Shown here: positions 1 to 5,681 of the stretch, piece after piece | Layout: the number at the start of each line of letters is the position of its first letter | Position numbering within the stretch: the first letter of the stretch is position 1 | NCBI GenBank assembly: GCA_900549365.1 | Contig: UROD01000054.1 | Span: forward strand, 1-5,681 | Length of the DNA: 5,681 nucleotides | From: an uncultured Rickettsiales bacterium | Lineage (GTDB): Bacteria > Pseudomonadota > Alphaproteobacteria > Rs-D84 | Direction: 5' to 3' | Notes under the pieces: generated by a model | Told to the model about the DNA's origin: nothing | Database searches by the model: none | Seen by the model: the letters and a program-made list of their open reading frames with translations, nothing else | Translations under genes and position numbers: made by a program

Positions 1-1
1 T

Positions 2-817
2 TCCTTCCAGTCCGCCAAACTCTTTGTAATTGGCAACTCCCGTCATTACCTGTCTGCGCCCGCATGGAAGCAATTTATAATTGTTGCCGCTGGCGTTACC
101 ATGAACTTTATTTTGGCATGGTTTATTTATTCTGGGGTTGCAATGTTCCACCCAAAGCAGGTTCAGTTGCCCGTTGTCGGTCAGGTTATCCAAGAATCTG
201 TTGCATTCAACGCGGGTGTTAAACCTGGGGACGTAATTGTTCGTATCGATGGCGAAAAAATCACAAACTGGGGTGAACTGATTATTGCCAAAGAAATCGC
301 ATCAAACCGCAACGCCAATGTGATTGTTGTACGCGGTAAAAAACTGGTGAATATTGAACTGTCGCCTGCCGAACGTTGGGGATTGATTGCCGACGGCAGC
401 AAGACCGAATTACGCAAGAAAGGGTTCTTTGGCGGATTACTGACAGGTGCACGTGAAACGTATTACCAGTCCAAAACATTGGTCGTGGTTTTAGAGCAAA
501 TTATCACAGGCGAACGTTCGTCCAAACAACTGGGGTCGTTTATCACCATTGCACAGGTATCAGGCAAAGCGATGGAGGCAGGAATATTTGCCCTGCTGTC
601 TATTATTGCCTTGCTGTCGGTGAATTTGGCTGTTATAAATCTGTTGCCATTGCCGGTATTGGACGGTGGGTATTTGTTGATACTGGTAATCGAGGGAATT
701 ATACATCGCAAATTGCAAGGCCGCGCGATGGAATACGTTATCATCGCAGGATGGGTATTGATTGCGGGTCTGTTTATACTGACGATGTGGAACGATTTGG
801 TACGTGTATTTGGGTAA
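2..817 (+). CDS. rseP: RseP-type site-2 intramembrane zinc metalloprotease (C-terminal 271 residues, 5' end outside window)
   Basis: This is the C-terminal part of a site-2 protease. In proteobacteria the family cleaves transmembrane segments, for example of anti-sigma factors and leftover signal peptides, in the inner membrane. The reading frame is open from base 2, upstream of the first in-frame ATG at 101, so that ATG is internal. Visible parts in order are: a membrane segment at the position of the family GPxxN motif (here G-V-T-M-N-F, 92-109); one PDZ domain (about 155-370, with G-V-K-P-G-D); a linker; and the third-helix motif NLLPLPVLDGG, whose aspartate (662-664) is the expected zinc ligand. 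A final hydrophobic helix follows. The HExxH site must lie before the window. Only one PDZ domain is present, unlike the two in E. coli RseP. The proline of GPxxN is valine, and the usual LGGPI-like loop reads LGSFI. Stop is 6 bases before bamA, so the two are probably cotranscribed. Confidence 0.93.
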   Translation, partial: SFQSAKLFVIGNSRHYLSAPAWKQFIIVAAGVTMNFILAWFIYSGVAMFHPKQVQLPVVGQVIQESVAFNAGVKPGDVIVRIDGEKITNWGELIIAKEIASNRNANVIVVRGKKLVNIELSPAERWGLIADGSKTELRKKGFFGGLLTGARETYYQSKTLVVVLEQIITGERSSKQLGSFITIAQVSGKAMEAGIFALLSIIALLSVNLAVINLLPLPVLDGGYLLILVIEGIIHRKLQGRAMEYVIIAGWVLIAGLFILTMWNDLVRVFG

Positions 818-823
818 TATAAT

Positions 824-3109
824 ATGAACACAAAAAAATTATTTTTGGCAACCACACTGGCCGTCGCGGCGACTGGGGCAAATGCGGCAACCGTATCGCG
901 CGTTGATGTGTCGGGCAATCGCCGTATGGACGCGGAATCGGTGCGTATTCTGTCTGATGTCAATATCGGCGACACCGTGGGCGAGGCACGCGCCAACCAA
1001 ATTGCAAAAAAATTACAAGAAAGCGGTTACTTTTCAAAAATCAATGTCCGCATGTCGGGCAATGTATTAAAAATCGACGTGGTCGAAGCCCCCACTGTCA
1101 ATATGGTGACGGTCGAAGGTAACGATGAAATTTCCACCGATGATTTGAAGAAAGAAATTCGTCTGAAAGAACGTGCGGCATTCGATGAATCAACCATTGG
1201 CGCAGATGTTCAGCGTATGCTGACCATATACCAGCGCAAGGGATTCTTTGGCACAAAAATTGAACCAAAACGTATTGAACTGGATGATAATCGCGTGAAC
1301 GTCGTCTATGAAATTACAGAGGGGCATCCGACATACATTACCAACATTGACTTTGCGGGAAACAAGAAATTCAGTGCACGCACACTGCGCGGTGAAATTT
1401 TGTCGCGTGAACATGCGTGGTGGCGTTTTATGACCCAATTTGATGTTTTTGACGAAGACCGCATTCAATACGACCAACAAATGCTGCGTCAATTTTATCT
1501 GCGTAACGGGTATGCGGATTTTGCCGTAACAGATGCCACCGGCGTCTTTACCCCAGACCGTCAATATTATTCTGTAAAGTTTACTGTTGACGAAGGGGCA
1601 AAATACAAATTCGGCAAACTGGACATAGACAACCCATTCCCCGACGTATCAACAGACGAATTGCACAAAGTAATTAAAATGTCGGCGGGCGACACATACA
1701 ATATAGATTTGGTTGATGAAACTATATCTGCCCTGCGCGGGGCGGTTGCCGACCATGGGTATGCATTTATCAATGTAGAACCCGTGCCAACAAAAAACAG
1801 CGACGCGCATACGATTGATATGACGTTCAAAATTCAAAAGACCAATCGTATTTACCTGAATTCTATTAACATTTTAGGCAACGTTCGCACGTTTGACACC
1901 GTGATTCAGCAGATGTTGCCGATGCGCGCGGGCGACCCGTTTTCGCTGCAAACCATTGAACAGGGGCGTCAAAATCTGATGCGCACCCGTTATTTCAAAG
2001 ATGTCCAGATGGTGCCAACACGATTGGCCGACGCAAATATGATGAATCTGGATATCAAGGTTGAAGAACAGCCAACAGGCGAATTGTCGGGCGGATTCGG
2101 TTGGTCAAACATCAATGGATTTATGGTTGATGCGGGAATTACCGAAAATAATTTTATGGGACGTGGCCAGATTGTTCAACTGCGTGGTTCAATCGCCCAG
2201 TATCAAAAACAGGCATTATTCAGTTTTACCGAACCGTATTTGTTTGGACGCGCACTGTCGGGTGGGTTTGATGTATCATACACTATGTACAACTATTCGT
2301 CATTGGGCGGATTCGGGTATGATCGCGACTCGCTGACAATTGCGGGGCGTATGGGTTGGAAACTGACCGACAACTGGTCCCAGACGGTGCGTCTGTCGGC
2401 GGCATTTGACCAGAATTATGATTTGCAAACTGTTGGTGGATGGCGCGATTCTACGTTGTACACGTTGGCCACATATTTGAAATACTATAATCTGGATACC
2501 AATTTCCAACAGAATACGCATACCGGCGTTGTTGCGAATTTAGGTCTGGCGTATACTGGCTTCGGGGGCAGCGAAACATTTATGCGTTACAGCGCAGATA
2601 TTACCGGTATGGTCAAATTCTTGGACGACCGGTGGCAGTTGCGCTCGTCGCTGGATTTTGGGTATATTCAACCACTGGATGGCGATTATGTATCGCGTGT
2701 GTACCGTTATTTCTTGGGCGGGGAATCACTGCGTGGGTTTGATATCGCCGGCGTTGGCAGTCGTAACTGGTTCTATACATCATATTCATTGGGCGGTATG
2801 TGGAAATTAAACGGTTCAACACAACTGAATTTCCCAGTATTTATTCCTGATGAATATCAGATAAAGGGATTTGTGTTTGCTGATTATGGTATTTTGGGTA
2901 AACCACCACACGATGAATACACATACAGAAATGTATACGGCGCAACACGCAACAATTTTATCGACAGCGACCTGCGCACATCGGTTGGGTTTGGTATTTA
3001 TTGGAACACGCCGATGGGCCCGATGAATTTCAGTTGGGGTTGGCCGTTGCACCTGAACGAATATGACCGCGAACGTCGATTCTTGCTGTCATTTGAAACA
3101 CAGTTTTAA
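824..3109 (+). CDS. bamA: Outer-membrane protein assembly factor BamA
   Basis: BamA is the core of the BAM complex, which folds and inserts beta-barrel proteins into the outer membrane. The 761-residue product is complete. A Sec signal peptide (residues 1-21, lysines then a hydrophobic run, cleavage after A-N-A) supports the ATG at 824. Five POTRA repeats fill roughly residues 23-414, recognisable by recurring V-x-G-N and G-Y-F/G-F-F patterns: VDVSGN, VTVEGN, IDFAGN, a more divergent fourth, and INILGN. The last starts near residue 342. The C-terminal Omp85 barrel covers about 415-761. The L6 loop signature reads L-R-G-F at residues 636-639 (family V/L-R-G-F), and the protein ends in phenylalanine, as outer-membrane barrels do. 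Length is close to the usual 750-810. The ribosome site is weak: only GGG at 812-814, 9 bases before the ATG. Translation may be coupled to rseP. An intrinsic terminator follows directly, and the skp/lpxD neighbours often found here are absent. Confidence 0.97.
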   Translation: MNTKKLFLATTLAVAATGANAATVSRVDVSGNRRMDAESVRILSDVNIGDTVGEARANQIAKKLQESGYFSKINVRMSGNVLKIDVVEAPTVNMVTVEGNDEISTDDLKKEIRLKERAAFDESTIGADVQRMLTIYQRKGFFGTKIEPKRIELDDNRVNVVYEITEGHPTYITNIDFAGNKKFSARTLRGEILSREHAWWRFMTQFDVFDEDRIQYDQQMLRQFYLRNGYADFAVTDATGVFTPDRQYYSVKFTVDEGAKYKFGKLDIDNPFPDVSTDELHKVIKMSAGDTYNIDLVDETISALRGAVADHGYAFINVEPVPTKNSDAHTIDMTFKIQKTNRIYLNSINILGNVRTFDTVIQQMLPMRAGDPFSLQTIEQGRQNLMRTRYFKDVQMVPTRLADANMMNLDIKVEEQPTGELSGGFGWSNINGFMVDAGITENNFMGRGQIVQLRGSIAQYQKQALFSFTEPYLFGRALSGGFDVSYTMYNYSSLGGFGYDRDSLTIAGRMGWKLTDNWSQTVRLSAAFDQNYDLQTVGGWRDSTLYTLATYLKYYNLDTNFQQNTHTGVVANLGLAYTGFGGSETFMRYSADITGMVKFLDDRWQLRSSLDFGYIQPLDGDYVSRVYRYFLGGESLRGFDIAGVGSRNWFYTSYSLGGMWKLNGSTQLNFPVFIPDEYQIKGFVFADYGILGKPPHDEYTYRNVYGATRNNFIDSDLRTSVGFGIYWNTPMGPMNFSWGWPLHLNEYDRERRFLLSFETQF

Positions 3110-3110
3110 C

Positions 3111-3134
3111 AAATGCCCCGTTCGGGGCATTTTT
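3111..3134 (+). terminator. Intrinsic terminator after bamA
   Basis: A perfect 9-base-pair stem, AAATGCCCC (3111-3119) with GGGGCATTT (3124-3132), encloses a GTTC tetraloop and runs into a T tract (3130-3134). It begins one base after the bamA stop codon, so it should end the rseP-bamA transcript and separate it from the secretion-like genes downstream. Confidence 0.9.
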
Positions 3135-3179
3135 AGAGCATAGATAATAGATAGTCCGCCGTTTGGCGCGCGCATTATT

Positions 3180-3202
3180 TTCATCGCATGCAGACAGATG
3201 AA
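3180..3202. repeat. Short inverted repeat upstream of the -35 box
   Basis: TTCATC (3180-3185) and GATGAA (3197-3202) form a 6-base inverted repeat with an 11-base spacer that itself begins with the palindrome GCATGC. It ends 7 bases before the -35 hexamer at 3210. The position suits an activator or repressor site, but the arms are short and could be chance. No known operator is recognised. Confidence 0.25.
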
Positions 3203-3209
3203 CTTTTAC

Positions 3210-3239
3210 TTGACCCACAGGCGCGAATTTTCTTATAAT
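3210..3239 (+). promoter_or_regulatory. Sigma70-type promoter for the lipoprotein/VirB8 gene unit
   Basis: A -35 box TTGACC (3210-3215) and a perfect -10 box TATAAT (3234-3239) are separated by 18 bases. Transcription would start near 3246, giving a leader of about 20 bases before the ATG at 3265. It lies between the bamA terminator and the first gene of the next unit, exactly where a promoter is needed. The near-consensus hexamers suggest housekeeping, fairly strong expression. Confidence 0.82.
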
Positions 3240-3250
3240 TTATTTACACA

Positions 3251-3255
3251 AGGGG
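3251..3255 (+). promoter_or_regulatory. Ribosome binding site of the small lipoprotein gene
   Basis: AGGGG lies 9 bases before the ATG at 3265, inside a purine-rich run. It is the clearest Shine-Dalgarno sequence in the window, and it supports the short ORF that follows as a real gene. Confidence 0.75.
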
Positions 3256-3264
3256 AAAAAGGAC

Positions 3265-3411
3265 ATGAAAAAAGTATTTTTGGCTTTGTTTGTTGCATTG
3301 GCACTGGCTGGCTGTGGTCAGATTTATGACCGTGAACCGGTTGGCATTGGTTATGACAACAACGAATTGAAACTGAGTCCGTGCGCCTGTATCATGGTAT
3401 TTCAGGCATAA
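3265..3411 (+). CDS. Small lipoprotein, VirB7-like candidate (48 residues)
   Basis: The ORF encodes 48 residues. It opens with M-K-K and a hydrophobic segment ending in the lipobox L-A-G-C (residues 14-17). Signal peptidase II should therefore cleave before Cys17, leaving a lipidated mature peptide of about 32 residues. The tail has two further cysteines in P-C-A-C (Cys40 and Cys42). It has its own promoter and a good AGGGG ribosome site. It sits directly upstream of two VirB8-family genes and overlaps the first by 31 bases. Size, lipobox, extra cysteines and context all fit VirB7, the outer-membrane lipoprotein that in Agrobacterium forms a disulfide with VirB9. VirB7 proteins diverge too fast for a secure identity from sequence alone. 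An unrelated small lipoprotein (for example an entericidin-like one) is the main alternative. That it is a lipoprotein gene is firm; that it is VirB7 is inferred. Confidence 0.8.
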   Translation: MKKVFLALFVALALAGCGQIYDREPVGIGYDNNELKLSPCACIMVFQA

Positions 3412-4133
3412 ATCCCGCGCATTACATCAGGGGGGATGGCACATTGGATTATCCAGACAATTTTGAAACGCCGGCATTTCCAGCGGGCAAACGGATTGCC
3501 GTTTCCCGTATGATGGCGATTGCAACGTCGGTGGCTTTTTTCTTGATTGTATGCGTGTGTGGTCTGATTATTTGGACAACGCGGGGCGCAACGGTTGAAC
3601 CGTTTATTATTTCAATTGATAAAATTACTGGTGCGTGGTCTATTGTTGGCCACCCCCACGGTCAAATGGCGTATTCTGCAACCCGCACAATGCAGGAATC
3701 GGTGATTGCGAATTTCACGCGTGATTGGTTCACGGTATCTGGTGATGCCGATAACATTGCCATGTGGCAATCATGCGAACGCGAACAATGCCGTTCTGAT
3801 GATGCACCGGCACATACAGACAAAACATGCGCGATGTATTGCGCCGCATCGGACAGTGTGTTTAACACATTCGTGTACAACGTCATTCCAAACTGGCAAG
3901 ATGTCGCCGCACGCGGCGGGCGCATGACAGTTGACACAACCAGTATGCAAATTGCGCCCATTGGTCAGATAACAAAAAATGGTGGCACGTGGTCAATTCA
4001 GGCCACTGTGTCCAGCACACTGGACGGCGATATGCAAATCATCGCATTTGCCAAGGTTGCACGTCAAACATCGTGGTATCCACGAACACTGGGGTACTAT
4101 ATTGCGGGATTTAACACATACAGATTGAACTGA
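3381..4133 (+). CDS. VirB8/TrbF-family type IV secretion inner-membrane protein (copy 1)
   Basis: The 250-residue protein has the VirB8 plan. A cytoplasmic tail (1-44) is followed by one membrane helix (about 45-65) and a periplasmic NTF2-like domain. Just after the helix, V-E-P-F-I-I-S-I-D-K-I-T-G (72-84) matches the VirB8 pattern 'VEPYV.xVDxxTG'. Then come N-F-T-R-D-W-F-T-V (111-119), typical of VirB8/TrbF, and a C-terminal L-G-Y-Y-I-A-G-F-N-T-Y (237-247) like the family's NPLGF..Y ending. VirB8 nucleates the inner-membrane part of type IV machines and dimerises in the periplasm. The start is GTG at 3381, with only a weak TGAG upstream. The frame is closed at 3354, and the next in-frame ATG (3510) would remove the cytoplasmic tail. 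Translation probably depends on ribosomes leaving the overlapping lipoprotein gene. Four periplasmic cysteines (132, 137, 150, 154) are unusual. The exact subfamily (VirB8, TrbF or IcmL/DotI-like) is unsettled. Confidence 0.8.
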   Translation: MRLYHGISGINPAHYIRGDGTLDYPDNFETPAFPAGKRIAVSRMMAIATSVAFFLIVCVCGLIIWTTRGATVEPFIISIDKITGAWSIVGHPHGQMAYSATRTMQESVIANFTRDWFTVSGDADNIAMWQSCEREQCRSDDAPAHTDKTCAMYCAASDSVFNTFVYNVIPNWQDVAARGGRMTVDTTSMQIAPIGQITKNGGTWSIQATVSSTLDGDMQIIAFAKVARQTSWYPRTLGYYIAGFNTYRLN

Positions 4134-4774
4134 TGAAAAAACTGATTATGTTTTTGACGGGTCTGATGTTGCTGGTACTGACGTTTGGGGCGTTGTATCT
4201 GGGTGGGGCGATTTATGACGCTGGTGAAAAACGCAGTATTGATACATTCTTTTTCCAGCCAAACAATTTGTCCGCTGACCGCCCTGGGGAATTGCTGACG
4301 GCCGCAGAAATGGGCGAAAGTCGTATTTTGAATATGCTGGTTGACCGGTACGTTACAGAATATTTCTATGTAATCCCAGACCGCGAAAATATTGCGCGCC
4401 GTACCCGTTCGGACAGCGTTTTGGCACGTCTGTCGGGGGCTGATGTGTTTCGCACATGGCAAAATACTGTTGCCAATGAAATCCAGACCATGGCCGACCG
4501 TGGCGCAATGCGCACCGCGGCGGTTGTTGGCGACATATTGCGCCCCATCGGCAGCGATTACTGGCAGGCGGATTATGAATTACGCACGTGGGACGTGGCA
4601 AACGATTTATCCGTTGCCCCCCGTGTCACACGCGGCACAATATACATGAAAATCAGGTATGATTCCGGCCTGCGTGATTCAATTGTGGATTATGGCGTGC
4701 ACAGATATCTGGACAATGGTGGCGACCCAGCAATTCTGTTTAAGTTTGAAGTACGCGAGGTTATTGTTAGATAA
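4133..4774 (+). CDS. Second, divergent VirB8-like inner-membrane protein (copy 2)
   Basis: The 213-residue protein has an N-terminal membrane helix (about 5-26) with almost no cytoplasmic tail, then a periplasmic domain. Y-V-T-E-Y-F-Y-V-I-P-D-R-E-N-I (73-87) parallels F-T-R-D-W-F-T-V in the preceding protein. A later alternating segment (143-176: D-Y-W-Q-A-D-Y, then G-T-I-Y-M-K-I-R-Y) looks like the final strands of the VirB8 NTF2-like fold. The VEPF-type signature just after the helix is missing. The gene starts within the stop codon of copy 1 (T-G-A-T-G, one base shared), so the two are translationally coupled and probably made in matched amounts. The likely role is a partner or specialised paralogue of copy 1 in the same envelope machine. 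Paired VirB8 genes are known in Rickettsiales rvh systems. The family call is inferred from fold-level pattern and context; an unrelated bitopic periplasmic protein is possible. Confidence 0.62.
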   Translation: MKKLIMFLTGLMLLVLTFGALYLGGAIYDAGEKRSIDTFFFQPNNLSADRPGELLTAAEMGESRILNMLVDRYVTEYFYVIPDRENIARRTRSDSVLARLSGADVFRTWQNTVANEIQTMADRGAMRTAAVVGDILRPIGSDYWQADYELRTWDVANDLSVAPRVTRGTIYMKIRYDSGLRDSIVDYGVHRYLDNGGDPAILFKFEVREVIVR

Positions 4775-4796
4775 ACAGGGGTTGGATGGTATAAAT

Positions 4797-5579
4797 ATGA
4801 AAATACGTTTTGGAATTTTATTATCTTTGTTGGCAACGTGCGTCACGCCCGCGATGGCGGCAAACGACGACCCGTTTGACTTTGATAATTTTGCCATTAC
4901 CGATAGTGGCGACGCCGATATAAATGTGGAATCGGTATCTATCAATACGGGCGCGTCGCCCGCGGCGGTAGAATCATTTGATATTGCCGGCATTATGTTG
5001 GGCATGCCATTCGAAGATGTACAGACACTATTTTTCAAGGACAAGGGGTTATATTCCCCCAGAAAAAAGGACAGCATTGTTTATACCATTGCCAAGGATT
5101 GGAAATTCAATCTGGACTATGAATGTCGCCGCCAAGGGATTGTGATTCCCGCCGAATTGTCTAAATGTGTGAACAGTTTGGCACGTAATCGTGGATTGTT
5201 GTATGCGTCAGAACTGCATTTGGAGCGCGAAAATACTGGTGAAAAAATCGTGGTATATTTTACCAGCAATGCAACCGACAATTTGGTATGGCGCATCGTG
5301 TATAACAATGACGCCAATGATTTAGAGGGCGCAGACGAAAAATTTGAAAACCAGCGTCAGAAAAAGATTCTGGCGTTCTGGCAAAATGTCTTGGACAAGT
5401 ATGGCGCGCCGAATGCCGGCACAGACAAATGGGTATCAACCACGAATGCATATGACCCAATGATGACGGCATATTATGGCGCGTTGGATTTGGTGGATAA
5501 TGGGCGTTATGCATCTGATGCGGCGAAAAATGTTCAAGACGCTAGGAATAATTTCCAAGCCAAACCATACGCATTCTAA
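4797..5579 (+). CDS. Exported protein of unknown function (260 residues)
   Basis: I do not recognise this protein. The ATG at 4797 is chosen because it opens a clear Sec signal peptide: M-K-I-R, hydrophobic core, then T-P-A-M-A with cleavage after residue 21. Starting further upstream in the same frame would bury the signal and overlap the previous gene. Ribosome pairing is modest (GGATGG at 4784-4789). The mature protein begins with an acidic, low-complexity stretch (23-45), then the motif F-D-I-A-G-I-M-L-G-M-P-F-E-D-V (61-75). The G-I-x-L-G-M-x-x-x-x-V pattern recalls exported proteins with BamE/SmpA-like repeats. Only two mature cysteines exist (110 and 124), a likely disulfide. No lipobox or second membrane helix is seen, so it is probably soluble and periplasmic, or secreted. 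It lies 22 bases after the second VirB8-like gene in the same apparent transcript, suggesting an accessory role in that system; this is inference. Confidence 0.85.
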   Translation: MKIRFGILLSLLATCVTPAMAANDDPFDFDNFAITDSGDADINVESVSINTGASPAAVESFDIAGIMLGMPFEDVQTLFFKDKGLYSPRKKDSIVYTIAKDWKFNLDYECRRQGIVIPAELSKCVNSLARNRGLLYASELHLERENTGEKIVVYFTSNATDNLVWRIVYNNDANDLEGADEKFENQRQKKILAFWQNVLDKYGAPNAGTDKWVSTTNAYDPMMTAYYGALDLVDNGRYASDAAKNVQDARNNFQAKPYAF

Positions 5580-5586
5580 TCAACTT

Positions 5587-5616
5587 TTTTTGTTGTAATA
5601 GTGTATTGCATATAGT
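5587..5616 (+). promoter_or_regulatory. Possible promoter for a small RNA or gene beyond the right edge
   Basis: A good -10 box, TATAGT (5611-5616), follows weak -35 candidates: TTTTTG (5587-5592, 18-base spacer) or TTGTTG (5590-5595, 15-base spacer). A start near 5622-5624 would coincide with the first strand of the structure described at 5622-5681. The -35 element is poor, so confidence is limited. Confidence 0.4.
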
Positions 5617-5621
5617 ATGCT

Positions 5622-5681
5622 GTTCCTCAGCGCACAGGACGCATACCTGTGTTGCCTTTGTCTTCAAACGCAAAGAGGAAT
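5622..5681 (+). ncRNA. Candidate structured RNA with a three-way junction
   Basis: The last 60 bases hold three complementary pairs. An outer stem joins TTCCT (5623-5627) to AGGAA (5676-5680), extendable by a G-T pair at 5622/5681. A hairpin joins CACAGG (5633-5638) to CCTGTG (5646-5651) around a 7-base loop. A second hairpin joins CTTTG (5656-5660) to CAAAG (5671-5675) around a 10-base loop and abuts the outer stem directly. No start codon with an ORF of any length is evident, and a -10 box lies at the right distance upstream. It does not match any RNA I can name: no tRNA cloverleaf, no SRP-RNA tetraloop core, no convincing 6S consensus. It could be a complete small RNA, the start of a larger one, or a structured leader of the next gene. 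Confidence 0.35.

Noticed and set aside
818..823. A perfect TATAAT between rseP and bamA
   Set aside because: There is no plausible -35 box at the right distance, and a start from it would fall inside the bamA signal peptide region, leaving no leader. It is probably chance in an AT-rich 6-base gap.
463..996. A 177-codon open frame on the minus strand across the rseP-bamA junction
   Set aside because: It is antisense to two well-identified genes, and its product shows no recognisable domain or signal. It is explained as a shadow of their codon pattern.
4659..4796. An upstream extension of the unknown exported protein, giving 306 residues
   Set aside because: It would overlap the second VirB8-like gene by over 100 bases and place the obvious signal peptide in the interior. 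The ATG at 4797 fits far better.
5581..5595. CAAC-T7-GTTG as a terminator after the last gene
   Set aside because: The stem is only 4 base pairs with the T tract inside the loop rather than after the stem, so it does not resemble an intrinsic terminator.
5622..5681. Assignment of the right-edge structure to 6S RNA, SRP RNA or tmRNA
   Set aside because: The characteristic conserved cores of these RNAs are not visible in the part present, and the window ends too early. It is kept only as an unnamed candidate.
1..5681. CRISPR array, insertion sequence, tRNA or rRNA genes
   Set aside because: No regularly spaced repeats, transposase-like frames, terminal inverted repeats with target duplications, or tRNA/rRNA sequences were seen.

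Overview
The window looks like the chromosome of a Gram-negative proteobacterium. It is most likely a host-associated alphaproteobacterium with moderate GC, related to lineages that carry scattered VirB-type secretion genes. The evidence is the rseP-bamA gene pair (envelope protease followed by outer-membrane barrel assembly factor), the short single-PDZ form of RseP, and the secretion-gene block behind it. The class assignment is an inference from gene order and family features; no rRNA or other strict marker is present.

Layout, all genes on the + strand. Region 1 (2-3109): the 3' part of rseP (5' end outside the window), then complete bamA 6 bases later, closed by a clear intrinsic terminator at 3111-3134. 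Region 2 (3135-3264): a short intergenic region with a strong sigma70-type promoter (TTGACC, 18-base spacer, TATAAT). Region 3 (3265-5579): an apparent four-gene unit. It has a 48-residue lipoprotein not previously delimited here (VirB7-like), a VirB8-family protein that overlaps it and starts at GTG, a second smaller VirB8-like protein joined by a TGATG stop/start overlap, and an exported 260-residue protein of unknown function. Region 4 (5580-5681): no gene. It holds a possible promoter and a sequence that folds on paper into a compact three-way junction beginning where a transcript would be expected to start.

Region 1 serves envelope biogenesis: RseP cleaves membrane-embedded substrates, and BamA inserts outer-membrane proteins. 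Region 3 would supply parts of the inner-membrane/periplasmic and outer-membrane layers of a type IV secretion apparatus. The lipoprotein is a candidate outer-membrane anchor, and the two VirB8-like proteins are bitopic inner-membrane proteins with periplasmic domains. VirB4, VirB9, VirB10, VirB11 and VirD4 are not in the window. The system is therefore either scattered over the genome, as is known for Rickettsiales rvh systems, or continues elsewhere. The most interesting items are the duplicated VirB8 block with its tiny overlapping lipoprotein, the unusual four-cysteine cluster in the first VirB8, the unknown exported protein riding in the same unit, and the candidate small structured RNA at the right edge.
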